Assembly (NCBI GenBank): GCA_963752045.1
Contig: CAVVWN010000006.1
Location: 1 to 64,000, forward strand
Origin: DATKDF01 sp963752045
GTDB lineage: Bacteria; Acidobacteriota; Vicinamibacteria; Vicinamibacterales; SCN-69-37
Length of the DNA stretch: 64,000 bases
Direction of reading: 5' to 3'
Shown: positions 22,504-31,440 of the stretch, in pieces
Position numbering within the stretch: the stretch's first letter is position 1
How the letters are laid out: each line of letters begins with the position of its first letter
The notes under the pieces: model-generated
Told to the model about the DNA's origin: nothing
The model's input: only the letters and a program-made list of their open reading frames with translations
The model's database searches: none
Translations under genes and position numbers: made by a program

Positions 22504-23790
22504 ATGGCCCGATCAAAAGTCGCAATCCTCCGCACCACGCCGGCCACCGTCCTGGCCGACTATCACGAGCTCATGAACCTGGCCGACTACCGCCAGGTGG
22601 TCGCCCCCGACGCCGAGACGGCGCTCAAGGTGAACATCTCGTGGCACTTCTTCTTTCCCGGCAGCTCCACGACGCCCTGGCAGCTCGAGGGCGTGATCCG
22701 GGCGATGAAAGCCGACGGCTACGACCCGTCGCGCATCCACGCGTGCCACAACCGCACCGTGGTGATCGACGCGCACCTCGGCGAGCGCGAGAACAAGCAG
22801 ATCAACGTGGTGGAAGCCCACGGCCTCGAGAACGTCCACCTCTACGAAGGCGACGAGGCCTGGATCAACATCCGCGAGGCGGTCGGCGACCTCACGAAGA
22901 AGTTCCTGTGCCTCAACGAGGTGTATCCGGACGGGTTCATGATCCCCCGCCGGTTCATCGGCGAGAACATCATCCACCTGCCCACGGTCAAGACGCACGT
23001 CTTCACGACGACGACCGGCGCGATGAAGAACGCGTTCGGCGGCCTGCTGAACGAGCGGCGTCACTGGACGCACCCGGTGATTCACGAAACGCTCGTGGAC
23101 CTGCTGATGATCCAGAAGCAGATTCACCGCGGCGTGTTCGCGGTGATGGACGGCACGTTCGCCGGCGACGGCCCGGGGCCGCGCTGCATGGTGCCGCACG
23201 TCAAGAACGTCATTCTCGCGAGCGCCGACCAGGTGGCGATCGACGCCGTGGCGGCGAAGCTCATGGGCATCGACCCGCTGTCGATCAAGTTCATCCGCCT
23301 CGCCCACGACCTGGGCCTCGGGTGCGGCGACCCGCGCGAGATCGAGATCGTGGGCGACCTGTCGGCGGCCGCCGAGAACTGGCACTTCGTCGGCCCGTTC
23401 CGCAAGATGACCTTCGCGTCGCGGATGCAGCACCAGATCTACTGGGGCCCGCTCAAGAAGCCGATTGAATGGTCATTGAAGACCGTGCTGGCGCCCTGGG
23501 CCTACATCGCCAGCGTCATCTACCACGACAGTTTCTGGTACCCCGTGCTGGGCAGACAGAAGATGCACGACGTGCTCGCGAGCGAGTGGGGACGGCTCTT
23601 CCGCAACTGGGAGCAGGTCACGCCAGACGCCCGCGGCTACCCGGCCATCCCCGCCGAGGCGGCCGAAATCGAGCGCACCGGCCTGAAGGCGTTCAACCGG
23701 TCGCTCGGCATCCTCGCCACCTGCGTGAAGGAAGCGCCCGAGTTCGCCAGCCGCCGACGTCGGCGGCACGCAGAGGAGATCAAAGATTGA
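22504..23790 (+). CDS. DUF362 domain protein
   Basis: A 428-residue protein of the DUF362 family: MARSKVAILRTTPATVLADY at the start, LKVNISWHFFFPGSSTTPWQ, LPTVKTHVFTTTTGAMKNAF and DQVAIDAVAAKLMGIDPLSI are the conserved stretches. Unlike many DUF362 proteins it has no ferredoxin-like Cys cluster. The biochemical role of the family is not settled. ATG 22504 lies 5 nt after the prenyltransferase stop; its own stop TGA overlaps the next gene's TTG start (TTGA). In-operon position points to a part in envelope-glycan assembly, but this is only inference. Confidence 0.85.
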   Translation: MARSKVAILRTTPATVLADYHELMNLADYRQVVAPDAETALKVNISWHFFFPGSSTTPWQLEGVIRAMKADGYDPSRIHACHNRTVVIDAHLGERENKQINVVEAHGLENVHLYEGDEAWINIREAVGDLTKKFLCLNEVYPDGFMIPRRFIGENIIHLPTVKTHVFTTTTGAMKNAFGGLLNERRHWTHPVIHETLVDLLMIQKQIHRGVFAVMDGTFAGDGPGPRCMVPHVKNVILASADQVAIDAVAAKLMGIDPLSIKFIRLAHDLGLGCGDPREIEIVGDLSAAAENWHFVGPFRKMTFASRMQHQIYWGPLKKPIEWSLKTVLAPWAYIASVIYHDSFWYPVLGRQKMHDVLASEWGRLFRNWEQVTPDARGYPAIPAEAAEIERTGLKAFNRSLGILATCVKEAPEFASRRRRRHAEEIKD

Positions 23791-24800
23791 CTGACATCAA
23801 CCTTCGTTCCGATTCGGTCGACGTCGACGAGATCATGCGCCAGATCCGGGCGCGCATCCGCGAGAAACGCGGCGTCGACTACACCGAGACCGAGCTTCAG
23901 GATCTGGCCAGCGTGAAGCTGCAGCAGTTTCTCGACCCGAGCGGCGTGCGTTCCGACCTGGTGGAACAGTTCCGGCGTCACCAGCCGCCGACCTCGGCGC
24001 TTCCGAACTACGTCTTCGAGGACACGACGCTCTTCGAGACCCACCGGGGCCCGTTGCGGATCGTGCGGCGACTGCTCCGGCCCGTTCTGAAGCTCTTCTT
24101 CAACCCGAACAAGATCTCCGACGCGCTCCACATCCAGGCCGAGTTCAATCAGGAAATGCAGCGGCAGATCTGGCAGCGCGGCCAGATGGAGCCGCTCTAC
24201 TACGAGGTCATCCACAACCTCGTCGTCGAACTGACGCGACTCGGCATCGACGTGCAGAACCTCAAGATGCGCGTCGACTCGCTCACGAGCCGCATGGACT
24301 TCGACGAGCGTCGGGCCAAGGCCCTCGAATCGGTGGTCGAGTACAAGCCCCCGACCGCGCGCCGGCACGAGCCGCGGCCATCGGGCGAGCGCCCGTCCGG
24401 CGATCGGCCGGCAGGTGGGCGGCCCGGTGGCGACAGGCCCGCGGGTGACAGGCCCGCGGCCGCGGGCGACAGGCCGGCAGGCGACCGGCCAGGCCAGCCA
24501 GCCGGACCTCCCGGCGAGACGGCTGGTGACGCCGAGCGTCGCCGGCGACGGCGCCGACGTCGCCGGAGACCCGGGCGGACGGGAGCCGACGAAGGCGGCC
24601 GCGCGCCCGAGTCCGGTGAGTCTGGTGGGGCCCCGTCCGACGCGGCCGGCCCAGCCGAGGCGCCGGAGCGGTCAGCCGGTGAGAACCGGCGGGAAGACGC
24701 GCCGGCGAACGGTCGCGAGGGCGGCGACGGGAACGGCAACGGCGGCAGCAGCGACACGAACGGCGGCCCTGGTGGCGGCGAGGGAGCGGCCGGCCAGTGA
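23787..24800 (+). CDS. Coiled-coil protein with a long disordered GDRPAG/Arg-rich tail
   Basis: 337 residues from a TTG start that overlaps the DUF362 stop by 3 nt. The ordered half (1-190) opens with DSVDVDEIMRQIRARIREKR, an N-terminal helix of a kind that I recall at the front of some polysaccharide-biosynthesis proteins, and continues as helical, partly coiled-coil sequence (LVVELTRLGIDVQNLKMRVD). From about residue 195 it becomes disordered: repeated GDRPAG units encoded by a GC-rich tandem, a run of eleven arginines, then Gly/Asn/Asp-rich sequence. No catalytic motif. The stop overlaps the next gene's GTG start. A scaffold or regulator for the neighbouring glycosyltransferases is my guess. 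Confidence 0.75.
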   Translation: MTDINLRSDSVDVDEIMRQIRARIREKRGVDYTETELQDLASVKLQQFLDPSGVRSDLVEQFRRHQPPTSALPNYVFEDTTLFETHRGPLRIVRRLLRPVLKLFFNPNKISDALHIQAEFNQEMQRQIWQRGQMEPLYYEVIHNLVVELTRLGIDVQNLKMRVDSLTSRMDFDERRAKALESVVEYKPPTARRHEPRPSGERPSGDRPAGGRPGGDRPAGDRPAAAGDRPAGDRPGQPAGPPGETAGDAERRRRRRRRRRRPGRTGADEGGRAPESGESGGAPSDAAGPAEAPERSAGENRREDAPANGREGGDGNGNGGSSDTNGGPGGGEGAAGQ

Positions 24801-26080
24801 AACTGGCGCTGGTCGTCCAGCGCTACGGCGCGGACATCAACGGCGGCGCGGAGTTGCACGCCCGGTACATCGCTGAACGACTGGCCCGGCGCGTCGACGT
24901 GGAAGTCCTGACGACGTGCGCGCGCGATTACATCACCTGGAAGAACGAGCTGCCGGCCGGCGAGGAGGAGGTCAACCGCGTTCGCGTGCGCCGCTTTCCG
25001 GTGTCGAAGCCGCGCGATCCGGGGCGGTTCGGCCGGCTGTCGTCGTTGGTCTTCGAACGGACGCATTCGATCGCCGACGAGCTCCGCTGGCTCGCGAGCG
25101 AGGGACCGGCAAGCCCGGCGCTCATCCGCCACATCCGGCGCGTCGAGCGAGACGTCGACTTCTTCCTCTTCTTCAGCTATCGCTACTACCACGCCTGGCA
25201 CGGCGCCCGGGCCGTGCCGGCCAAGGCCGTCATCGTCCCGACGGCCGAGCGCGACCCGGCGCTCGGGCTCGCCATCTTCGCACCAGTCCTCGCCGGGGCC
25301 CGGGCCCTCATGTACAACTCGCTCGAGGAGCGCGCGCTCATCGAACACGTGAGCGGCCGGCAAGGACCATCGATCGTCGTCGGCGTCGGGTCTGACATTC
25401 CGCAGCGCACCGATCCGCGCCGGTTCCGCCGCAAGTTCAACATCCGGCGGCCGTTTGCGATCTACGTCGGCCGGATCGACGAGAACAAGGGCTGCGTCGA
25501 GCTGTTCGACTACTTCCAGCGGTACGCCGCGCTCTACCCGGCCGGGCTGGATCTCGTGCTCGTCGGATCGAATGTGATCGACGTGCCGAAGCACCCGCGC
25601 ATCAGGCATCTGGGCTTCCTCTCCGACGCCGACAAGTTCGACGCGCTCTCGGCGTCCGACCTGCTCGTGATGCCGTCGCGGTACGAGAGCCTGTCGATGG
25701 TGGCGCTCGAGGCGTGGGCGATCGGCAAGCCGGTGCTGGCGAACGGACGGTGCGACGTGCTGCGGGGCCAGGCCTCCCGGAGCAATGCGGGTCTCTACTA
25801 CGAAAACTTCGGCGAGTTTGCCGAGTGTTTGTACGCGCTCGAAGGCTCGGGCCCGCTCGGCGGCATCCTCGGCGCGAACGGCCGGCAGTTCTTCCGGAGC
25901 CACTACGCCTGGCCGGTCATCGAGCGCAAGTATCTCGAGATGTTCGACCGGCTCACGCGCGACGCGTCGCCGGCGCCGATGGCGCCGCTCCCGGGCTGGC
26001 TCGCGCGGCGCCGCCGCACGCTGCGGCCCGGCCGGGAGGTCATCGACGCGGCGCCGTCGGGTCCGGCGGTGACGCGATGA
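24797..26080 (+). CDS. GT4-type glycosyltransferase (paralogue of the gene at 28397)
   Basis: 427 aa, GT-B fold. N-terminal domain begins MKLALVVQRYGADINGGAEL; the donor-binding half starts about residue 215 (FAIYVGRIDENKGCVELFDY) and has the E-x7-E-type motif in PSRYESLSMVALEAWAIGKP. It shares length and wording with the fourth glycosyltransferase of the operon (VQRYG, EVLTTCARDYITWKNE, SNAGLYYENF), so the two are paralogues. GTG start overlaps the previous stop by 4 nt (GTGA). Sugar and acceptor cannot be told from sequence. Confidence 0.9.
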   Translation: MKLALVVQRYGADINGGAELHARYIAERLARRVDVEVLTTCARDYITWKNELPAGEEEVNRVRVRRFPVSKPRDPGRFGRLSSLVFERTHSIADELRWLASEGPASPALIRHIRRVERDVDFFLFFSYRYYHAWHGARAVPAKAVIVPTAERDPALGLAIFAPVLAGARALMYNSLEERALIEHVSGRQGPSIVVGVGSDIPQRTDPRRFRRKFNIRRPFAIYVGRIDENKGCVELFDYFQRYAALYPAGLDLVLVGSNVIDVPKHPRIRHLGFLSDADKFDALSASDLLVMPSRYESLSMVALEAWAIGKPVLANGRCDVLRGQASRSNAGLYYENFGEFAECLYALEGSGPLGGILGANGRQFFRSHYAWPVIERKYLEMFDRLTRDASPAPMAPLPGWLARRRRTLRPGREVIDAAPSGPAVTR

Positions 26081-27339
26081 GCGCGACCGGCCGGCCGCGC
26101 GTGCACCAGATTCTGGCCACGCTCGGCTACGGCGACGCCATCGGCAACGAAGTGCTGGGCATCAACCGGGCGCTGCGGGCCGCCGGGTTCGAGTCGGAGA
26201 TCATCGTCGAAAGCGCCGACCCGCGCCTCGAAGACCTGACGGTGGACTATCGCGACATGATCGACGAGGTGGGCCCGGACGACCTGCTCGTCCACCACTT
26301 CTCGCTTGGCTCGCGTGCCTCGCGCACGGCCTTTGCGCTGCCGGCGCGCATGATGCTCATCTACCACAACATCACGCCGCCCGAGTTCTTCCTGGGCGTG
26401 CACGATCAGCTGGTCCGCCAGTGCTACCACGGCCGGCGGGAGCTTCTGCCCTACCGGTCGCGGTGCGAGCTCGCGCTCGGCGACTCGGAGTTCAATCGCG
26501 AGGAGCTGGCGGCGCTCGGGTTCGACCCGACCGACGTGCTGCCGGTCGTGCCCGACTTCACGCACCTCGACGTGCCGCCCGACGGGCGCGTAGCCGATGC
26601 CTTCGACGACGCGTGGACGAACATCCTGTTCGTGGGCCGCCTGATACCGAACAAGCGCCCGGACAACCTGATCCGCTACTTCCACGCCTACAAGACGCAC
26701 TTCAACCCGCGTGCGAGACTGATCCTCGCCGGCTCCTACGGAGGGTTCGACGGCTACCTCGCGCAGCTGCACGGACTGGTCGCCAGGCTCGGCGTCGACG
26801 ACGTGCACATCCTGGGGCAGGTGACGAACGAGGAGCTGACGGCGCTCTACGACGTGGCGGACGTGTTCCTGTGCGCGAGCGAGCACGAAGGCTTCTGCGT
26901 GCCGCTCATCGAGGCCTTCTACAAGCGCGTGCCGGTCGTCGCGTTCCGGGCGACGGCCGTGCCGGCCACGCTCGACGGCGGCGGGATTCTGTACGACACG
27001 CGCGACCCCCGGCGCGTGGCCGCGCTCATCGACGCGGTCGTCTCGGGCGCCGACCTCGAACGGCGGATGCTCGACGCGCAGGATGCCGCGCTCGCGCGGC
27101 TCCGCGCGCGCGACTTCGCCGGGCTCGTCGTCGGCTTCGCCCGGCGGGCGCTCGACGGCCCGCGCCGTTCCGCGCCGGCCGTCTCCAGCGACTTCTGGCG
27201 CCAGTTCAAGCTGGCCGAAGAGCTCGAGGAAATCCGCGAGACCCGTCCGGCGGCGTTCCGCGCGCTCCCCTGGGAACCCCACGCAGGGCCGGTGGCCGAC
27301 CTCGACCCGTCGGCCGACCCGCGAGCGAAGCGCCGATGA
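26077..27339 (+). CDS. GT4-type glycosyltransferase (paralogue of the gene at 27336)
   Basis: 420 aa. It opens VHQILATLGYGDAIGNEVLG, has a mid-protein LLVHHFSLGSRASRTAF and LIYHNITPPEFF, and a C-terminal GT-B domain with NILFVGRLIPNKRPDNLIRY and the motif SEHEGFCVPLIEAFYKRVPV. The next gene repeats this order with similar wording (YHNVTPAAFF, NILFVGRLAPNKKIEDHIRL, SEHEGFCAPLVEAM), so they look like a tandem duplicate. An extra C-terminal 60 residues (DFWRQFKLAEELEEIRETRP) are unique to this copy. ATG 26077 overlaps the previous stop (ATGA). The long frame upstream to 25714 overlaps the first glycosyltransferase and is not used. Confidence 0.9.
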   Translation: MSATGRPRVHQILATLGYGDAIGNEVLGINRALRAAGFESEIIVESADPRLEDLTVDYRDMIDEVGPDDLLVHHFSLGSRASRTAFALPARMMLIYHNITPPEFFLGVHDQLVRQCYHGRRELLPYRSRCELALGDSEFNREELAALGFDPTDVLPVVPDFTHLDVPPDGRVADAFDDAWTNILFVGRLIPNKRPDNLIRYFHAYKTHFNPRARLILAGSYGGFDGYLAQLHGLVARLGVDDVHILGQVTNEELTALYDVADVFLCASEHEGFCVPLIEAFYKRVPVVAFRATAVPATLDGGGILYDTRDPRRVAALIDAVVSGADLERRMLDAQDAALARLRARDFAGLVVGFARRALDGPRRSAPAVSSDFWRQFKLAEELEEIRETRPAAFRALPWEPHAGPVADLDPSADPRAKRR

Positions 27340-28400
27340 TCGTCAACCAGTGGATCCCGGCGGCTCACCGCGGCGATGCCGTTGGCGACAACGCCCGCCT
27401 GCTCGCCCGCGTGCTGCGATCCTGGGGCCACACGGCCGACGTCTTCGCGCTGACGATCGACGAGGACATGCGCGGCGAGGTCCGGCCGTGGACCGACCCC
27501 GACGCGCGCGACGGCGACGTCACGCTCCTGCACTTCGCCGTGCCGTCCCCGATGACCGCCGCGCTCCGCACGCTCCCCGGCACGCGCGTGCTCGTCTACC
27601 ACAACGTGACGCCGGCCGCGTTCTTCGCGCCGTTCGACGCCGGGCTCTGCCGCATGGCCTCGGAAGGCCGCCGCGAGCTCGCCACGCTCGTCGGCCGGGT
27701 GGACGTCGCGCTCGGCGTCTCCGAGTTCAACCGGCGGGAGCTCGAAGCGATGGGATTCGACGACACCGGGGTGCTGCCGCTGGCGGTCAACACGGCCCGG
27801 CTCACGAACGCGCGACGGCTGCCGGCGCTCGAACGCCTGCTCGACGACGGACTGGCCAACATCCTGTTCGTCGGCCGGCTCGCACCGAACAAGAAGATCG
27901 AAGACCACATCCGGCTGGCCGAGGTGTACAAGCGCTACGTCGACGCGCACTACCGCTTCATCTTCGTGGGCCGGACGAACGCGGTGCCCCGGTACTACGC
28001 CGCGATCCGCGCGCTCGTCAACGAGTACCGGATGCTGCCGGAGCGGTTCTGGTTCACCGGCCCGGTCACCGACGACGAGCTGGCGGCCTACTACCGGCAT
28101 GCCCACGCGTACGTGTCGCTCAGCGAGCACGAGGGGTTCTGCGCGCCGCTCGTCGAGGCGATGGCCATGGACGTGCCGATTCTCGCCTATGCGGCGGCCG
28201 CCGTCCCCGACACGCTCGGCGGCGCGGGCGTCTCGTTCGCGCCGAAGGACCTCGAGTACGCGGCGGAACTGCTGGCACGGGCAATCTACGACGAGCCGAT
28301 GCGGCAGGCCGTCATCGCCGGCCAGCGGCGCCGGCTCGCCGATTTCAGCCACGACCGGATCGAACCGGTCCTCCAGAACCTCGTGGGATCTCACCTGTGA
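27336..28400 (+). CDS. GT4-type glycosyltransferase, third of four
   Basis: 354 aa, starting MIVNQWIPAAHRGDAVGDNA. GT-B fold with acceptor half containing VLVYHNVTPAAFFAPF and donor half with NILFVGRLAPNKKIEDHIRL and SEHEGFCAPLVEAMAMDVPI. Paralogue of the preceding gene but without its C-terminal extension. ATG 27336 overlaps the previous TGA (ATGA). Frames extending upstream to 26421 are shadows of the second glycosyltransferase. Confidence 0.9.
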   Translation: MIVNQWIPAAHRGDAVGDNARLLARVLRSWGHTADVFALTIDEDMRGEVRPWTDPDARDGDVTLLHFAVPSPMTAALRTLPGTRVLVYHNVTPAAFFAPFDAGLCRMASEGRRELATLVGRVDVALGVSEFNRRELEAMGFDDTGVLPLAVNTARLTNARRLPALERLLDDGLANILFVGRLAPNKKIEDHIRLAEVYKRYVDAHYRFIFVGRTNAVPRYYAAIRALVNEYRMLPERFWFTGPVTDDELAAYYRHAHAYVSLSEHEGFCAPLVEAMAMDVPILAYAAAAVPDTLGGAGVSFAPKDLEYAAELLARAIYDEPMRQAVIAGQRRRLADFSHDRIEPVLQNLVGSHL

Positions 28401-29680
28401 AGATTGCATTCATCGTTCAACGGTACGGCACGGAGATTCTGGGCGGCTCCGAGTACCACTGCCGGCTCGTCGCCGAGCGGCTGGCCGAGCGGCACCAGGT
28501 CGACGTGCTCACGACCTGCGCGCGCGAGTACATGACGTGGAAGAACGAGTACCCCGAGGGCGCCGACCGCATGCGCGGTGTCACCGTCCGCCGGTTCGCC
28601 ACCTCGCGCACGCGCAATCTCGAGGAGTTCAACCGGTTCTCGGACTGGATCTTCAACACGCGCCATTCACGCCAGGACGAGATGCACTGGCTCGAGGAAC
28701 AGGGCCCATGGTCGCCGGGCCTCATCGACTATCTCGAGAAGCATCACGGCCACTACGACATCCTGGTGTTCTTCACCTACCTGTACGCGCCGACCGTGCT
28801 CGGCATCAGGATTGCGCCGTCGAAGAGCCTGCTCGTGCCGACCGCCCACGACGAGCCGGCCATCCGCCTCGGCATCTACGAAGACGTTTTCGCGAGCGCG
28901 GCCGGCATCGTGTGGAACACGGACGTCGAGCGGAAGATGGTCAGCTCGATGTTCCACCTCCGGACGGCCGTGGAGGACGTCGTCGGGTGCGGCGTGGACC
29001 TCCCGGAGGGTGACGCCTCGCTCACCGGGGAGATCGCCCCGCCCACGCGCGAGGGCCGCGAAGTGCTGCCGCCGCACATCGAGGGACCGGCCAACGCGTT
29101 CCGGCGGCGGCATCGGATGTTCGGCCAGTTCGCGCTGTACGGCGGGCGCATCGACCCCGGCAAGGGGTGCGAGGAACTGCTCGAGTACTTCCAGACCTTT
29201 CTGAGAGAGGGCGGCGACGGGTCGCTGATGCTGATGGGGGTCAAGCTGATGCCCCTGCCCGACGACCCGCACGTGCGCTTTGCCGGCACGCTGCCCGACG
29301 AGGAGCGCCTGCACGCGCTCGAGGCGGCGACGGTGGTCATCGTGCCGTCGCCGTACGAGAGCCTCTCGCTGCTCGCGCTCGAGGCCTTCGCGGTCGGGAC
29401 GCCGGTGCTGGCCAACGCGAGAGCCGAGGTGCTCGTGGACCACTGCCGGCGCAGCAACGCCGGGCTCTACTACGCGAGTCGCGAGGAGTTCGTCGAGGCC
29501 CTTCGCCTGCTCATGAAGAACGCCGAGCTGCGAGCCGCGCTCGGCCGGAACGGCAAGGCGTACGTCCACCGGCACTACCGCTGGAGCAGCATCCTGTCCA
29601 AGTACGAGCGGATGTTCGCGCGTCTCCACCAGCCGCACGAGACGCCCCAGGCGCCGCCTCGCGGCCGCCGCCGGCGCTGA
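28397..29680 (+). CDS. GT4-type glycosyltransferase, last of four
   Basis: 427 aa from a GTG overlapping the previous stop (GTGA). It opens MKIAFIVQRYGTEILGGSEY and continues VDVLTTCAREYMTWKNEYPE; the donor half has FALYGGRIDPGKGCEELLEY and PSPYESLSLLALEAFAVGTP. Same length and closely similar wording to the first glycosyltransferase (24797). An insertion around residues 205-240 (DASLTGEIAPPTREGREVLP) is not found in the first copy. It is the last gene of the operon; the next gene runs the other way. Confidence 0.9.
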   Translation: MKIAFIVQRYGTEILGGSEYHCRLVAERLAERHQVDVLTTCAREYMTWKNEYPEGADRMRGVTVRRFATSRTRNLEEFNRFSDWIFNTRHSRQDEMHWLEEQGPWSPGLIDYLEKHHGHYDILVFFTYLYAPTVLGIRIAPSKSLLVPTAHDEPAIRLGIYEDVFASAAGIVWNTDVERKMVSSMFHLRTAVEDVVGCGVDLPEGDASLTGEIAPPTREGREVLPPHIEGPANAFRRRHRMFGQFALYGGRIDPGKGCEELLEYFQTFLREGGDGSLMLMGVKLMPLPDDPHVRFAGTLPDEERLHALEAATVVIVPSPYESLSLLALEAFAVGTPVLANARAEVLVDHCRRSNAGLYYASREEFVEALRLLMKNAELRAALGRNGKAYVHRHYRWSSILSKYERMFARLHQPHETPQAPPRGRRRR

Positions 29681-29693
29681 GCTGTCCGGCCGG

Positions 29694-29975
29694 CTATTTC
29701 TTGCGGCTGGCGGCCGCGGGCTTTGCCGCGCGCGCGCGACGTGCGGCCGGGCGCACGCGGCCGGACGTCTCGGCCTCGGCCGCCTTGCGCGCGGCGCGGT
29801 CGCGGGCCCGATCGGCGCCGCGCCGGATCAGGAATCGAATCGGAAGGTCGTCCTCGTCTACCGCTTCGTGCAGCTCCGGAAACGCCACCGTGAGCCGTCT
29901 GAGCTCGCCCACCAGCTCGTGAAAGCGCGCCCGTGCCAGCTCGGCCGCCGTCGGTCTCGTCTTGCGTTTCGCCAC
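29694..29975 (-). CDS. Small basic protein with an Ala/Lys/Arg-rich tail
   Basis: 93 residues from a GTG start at 29975 with GGAGGAG upstream. The N-terminal part (RARFHELVGELRRLTVAFPE) is a probable helix pair; the C-terminal 40 residues are an A/R/K-rich tail (RVRPAARRARAAKPAAASRK) like histone H1-type bacterial nucleoid proteins. Unknown family. It lies 32 nt behind the NtrC-type regulator on the same strand and could be co-transcribed. Confidence 0.6.
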   Translation of the reverse strand: MAKRKTRPTAAELARARFHELVGELRRLTVAFPELHEAVDEDDLPIRFLIRRGADRARDRAARKAAEAETSGRVRPAARRARAAKPAAASRKK

Positions 29976-30007
29976 GGACTCTTCTCCTCCGATGCGCGAC
30001 GCCGCCG

Positions 30008-31430
30008 TCAGTCGGCGTCGCTCTCGTCAGACGCGGCCTTCCTGCGCCGCTGCCTGATCTCGTACCGCTTCATCATCTCATTGAGCGTCGTGGGCTTGAT
30101 GTGCAGAAGCTCGGCCGCCTTCTTCTGCACGCCCCCGGCCGCGTCGAGCGCGGCCTCGATGTACCGCCGTTCGTAGCCGATGATGATCTCCCGGAAGTGG
30201 ATGCCCTCGGGCGGCACGGCCACGTCGGGAACGGCGCTGTGCCCGTCCGAACCCACGTAGTCGGGAATGAGGTCAGCGCCGATCTCGCGATCGGGACATA
30301 GCACGACCGCCCGCTCGATGACGTTCTCGAGCTCGCGCACGTTCCCCGGCCAGTCGTACGCCATCAGACGGTCGAGCGCGCCCGGCGTCACGCGCATGTC
30401 GCGCCGGTCGCTCTCTTCGCTGAACTTGTCGAGGAAGTGCTGCACGAGCAGCGGAATGTCGTCGCGCCGGTCGCGCAGCGGCGGCAGCTCGACCGTGATC
30501 ACGTTGAGGCGGTAGAAGAGATCCTCGCGGAACTTCCCGTCCTTCGTCATCGCGCGCAGGTCGACGTTGGTGGCCGCGATGATGCGGACGTCGACCTTGA
30601 TCGTCTCGACGCCGCCGAGCTGCATGAACTCGCGCTCCTGGATGACGCGCAGCAGCTTGGCCTGCGTGTCCACGGCAATGTTGCCGATCTCGTCGAAGAA
30701 GATCGTGCCGCGGTCGGCCAGCTCGAACAGGCCCTTCTTCGGCATCACGGCCCCGGTAAAGGCGCCGCGGACGTGGCCGAACAGGTTCGACTCGAGCAGG
30801 TCCGGCGGCAGGTTGCCGGAGTTGACGGTGATGAACGGCTTGCTGGCCCGCGAAGAGAACCGGTGGAACGCCCGCGCCACCAGTTCCTTGCCCGTGCCGC
30901 TCTCGCCCTGCACGAGCACGGTGGCCCGGCTCGGCGCAGCCCTGGTGATGAGGTCGTAGACGGCCTTCATCTTCCCGCTGCCGCCGATGATCTCGTCGAA
31001 CCGATGCGCGCCGGCTCGCAACTGATCGCGCAGTTCCCGGTTCTCGAGCGCCAGCGCGCCGGTGCGTGACGGCATTGCGCAGGACGACCAGCACGTCGTC
31101 GTTCTTGAACGGCTTGGTGAAGTAGTAGAACGCGCCCTGCTTGGTGGCCGCCACCGCGTTCTCGATGGTGCCGTAGGCGGTGATCATGATGACGGGCAGC
31201 TCGCTGTCGGCCTGGCGGATGTCGTCGAGGACCTCGAGCCCGTTGCGGTCGGGCAGCATCAGGTCGAGCAGGACCACGTCGAACAGGCGGCCGGCCAGCG
31301 CGTCGAGGCCCGCCGCCGCCGTTTCGGCCGTCGTCACGCTGAATCCCTCGGCCGAGAGCAGCGCATCGAGCGCCTCGCGGATGATCTCCTCGTCGTCGAT
31401 GACGAGAACTGCCGGTGCCTCAGACATCAT
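30008..31430 (-). pseudogene. NtrC-type sigma-54-dependent response regulator, one frameshift
   Basis: Three domains in order: receiver (VLVIDDEEIIREALDALLSA; phospho-Asp in VVLLDLMLPDRNG), AAA+ sigma-54 activator (Walker A GESGTGKE, loop GAFTGA, Walker B TIFFDEI) and a Fis-type HTH at the C-terminus (VQKKAAELLHIKPTTLNEMM). One extra C near 31063 separates the receiver from the AAA+ part; joined, the linker reads RNAVTHRALALENRELRDQL. The gene begins 10 nt after the histidine kinase stop with AAGAGGGA upstream, so the two are a two-component pair. The intact GAFTGA loop means targets are sigma-54 promoters. Confidence 0.9.
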
Positions 31431-31440
31431 TTGTCCCTCT

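Noticed and set aside
27083..28396. N-terminal extension of the fourth glycosyltransferase
   Set aside because: It would overlap two earlier genes; the GTGA overlap at 28397 and the paralogue's start fix the true beginning.
26919..28409. A 496-codon minus-strand frame across the glycosyltransferases
   Set aside because: Antisense shadow; the plus-strand frames have full GT-B motifs and coupled starts.
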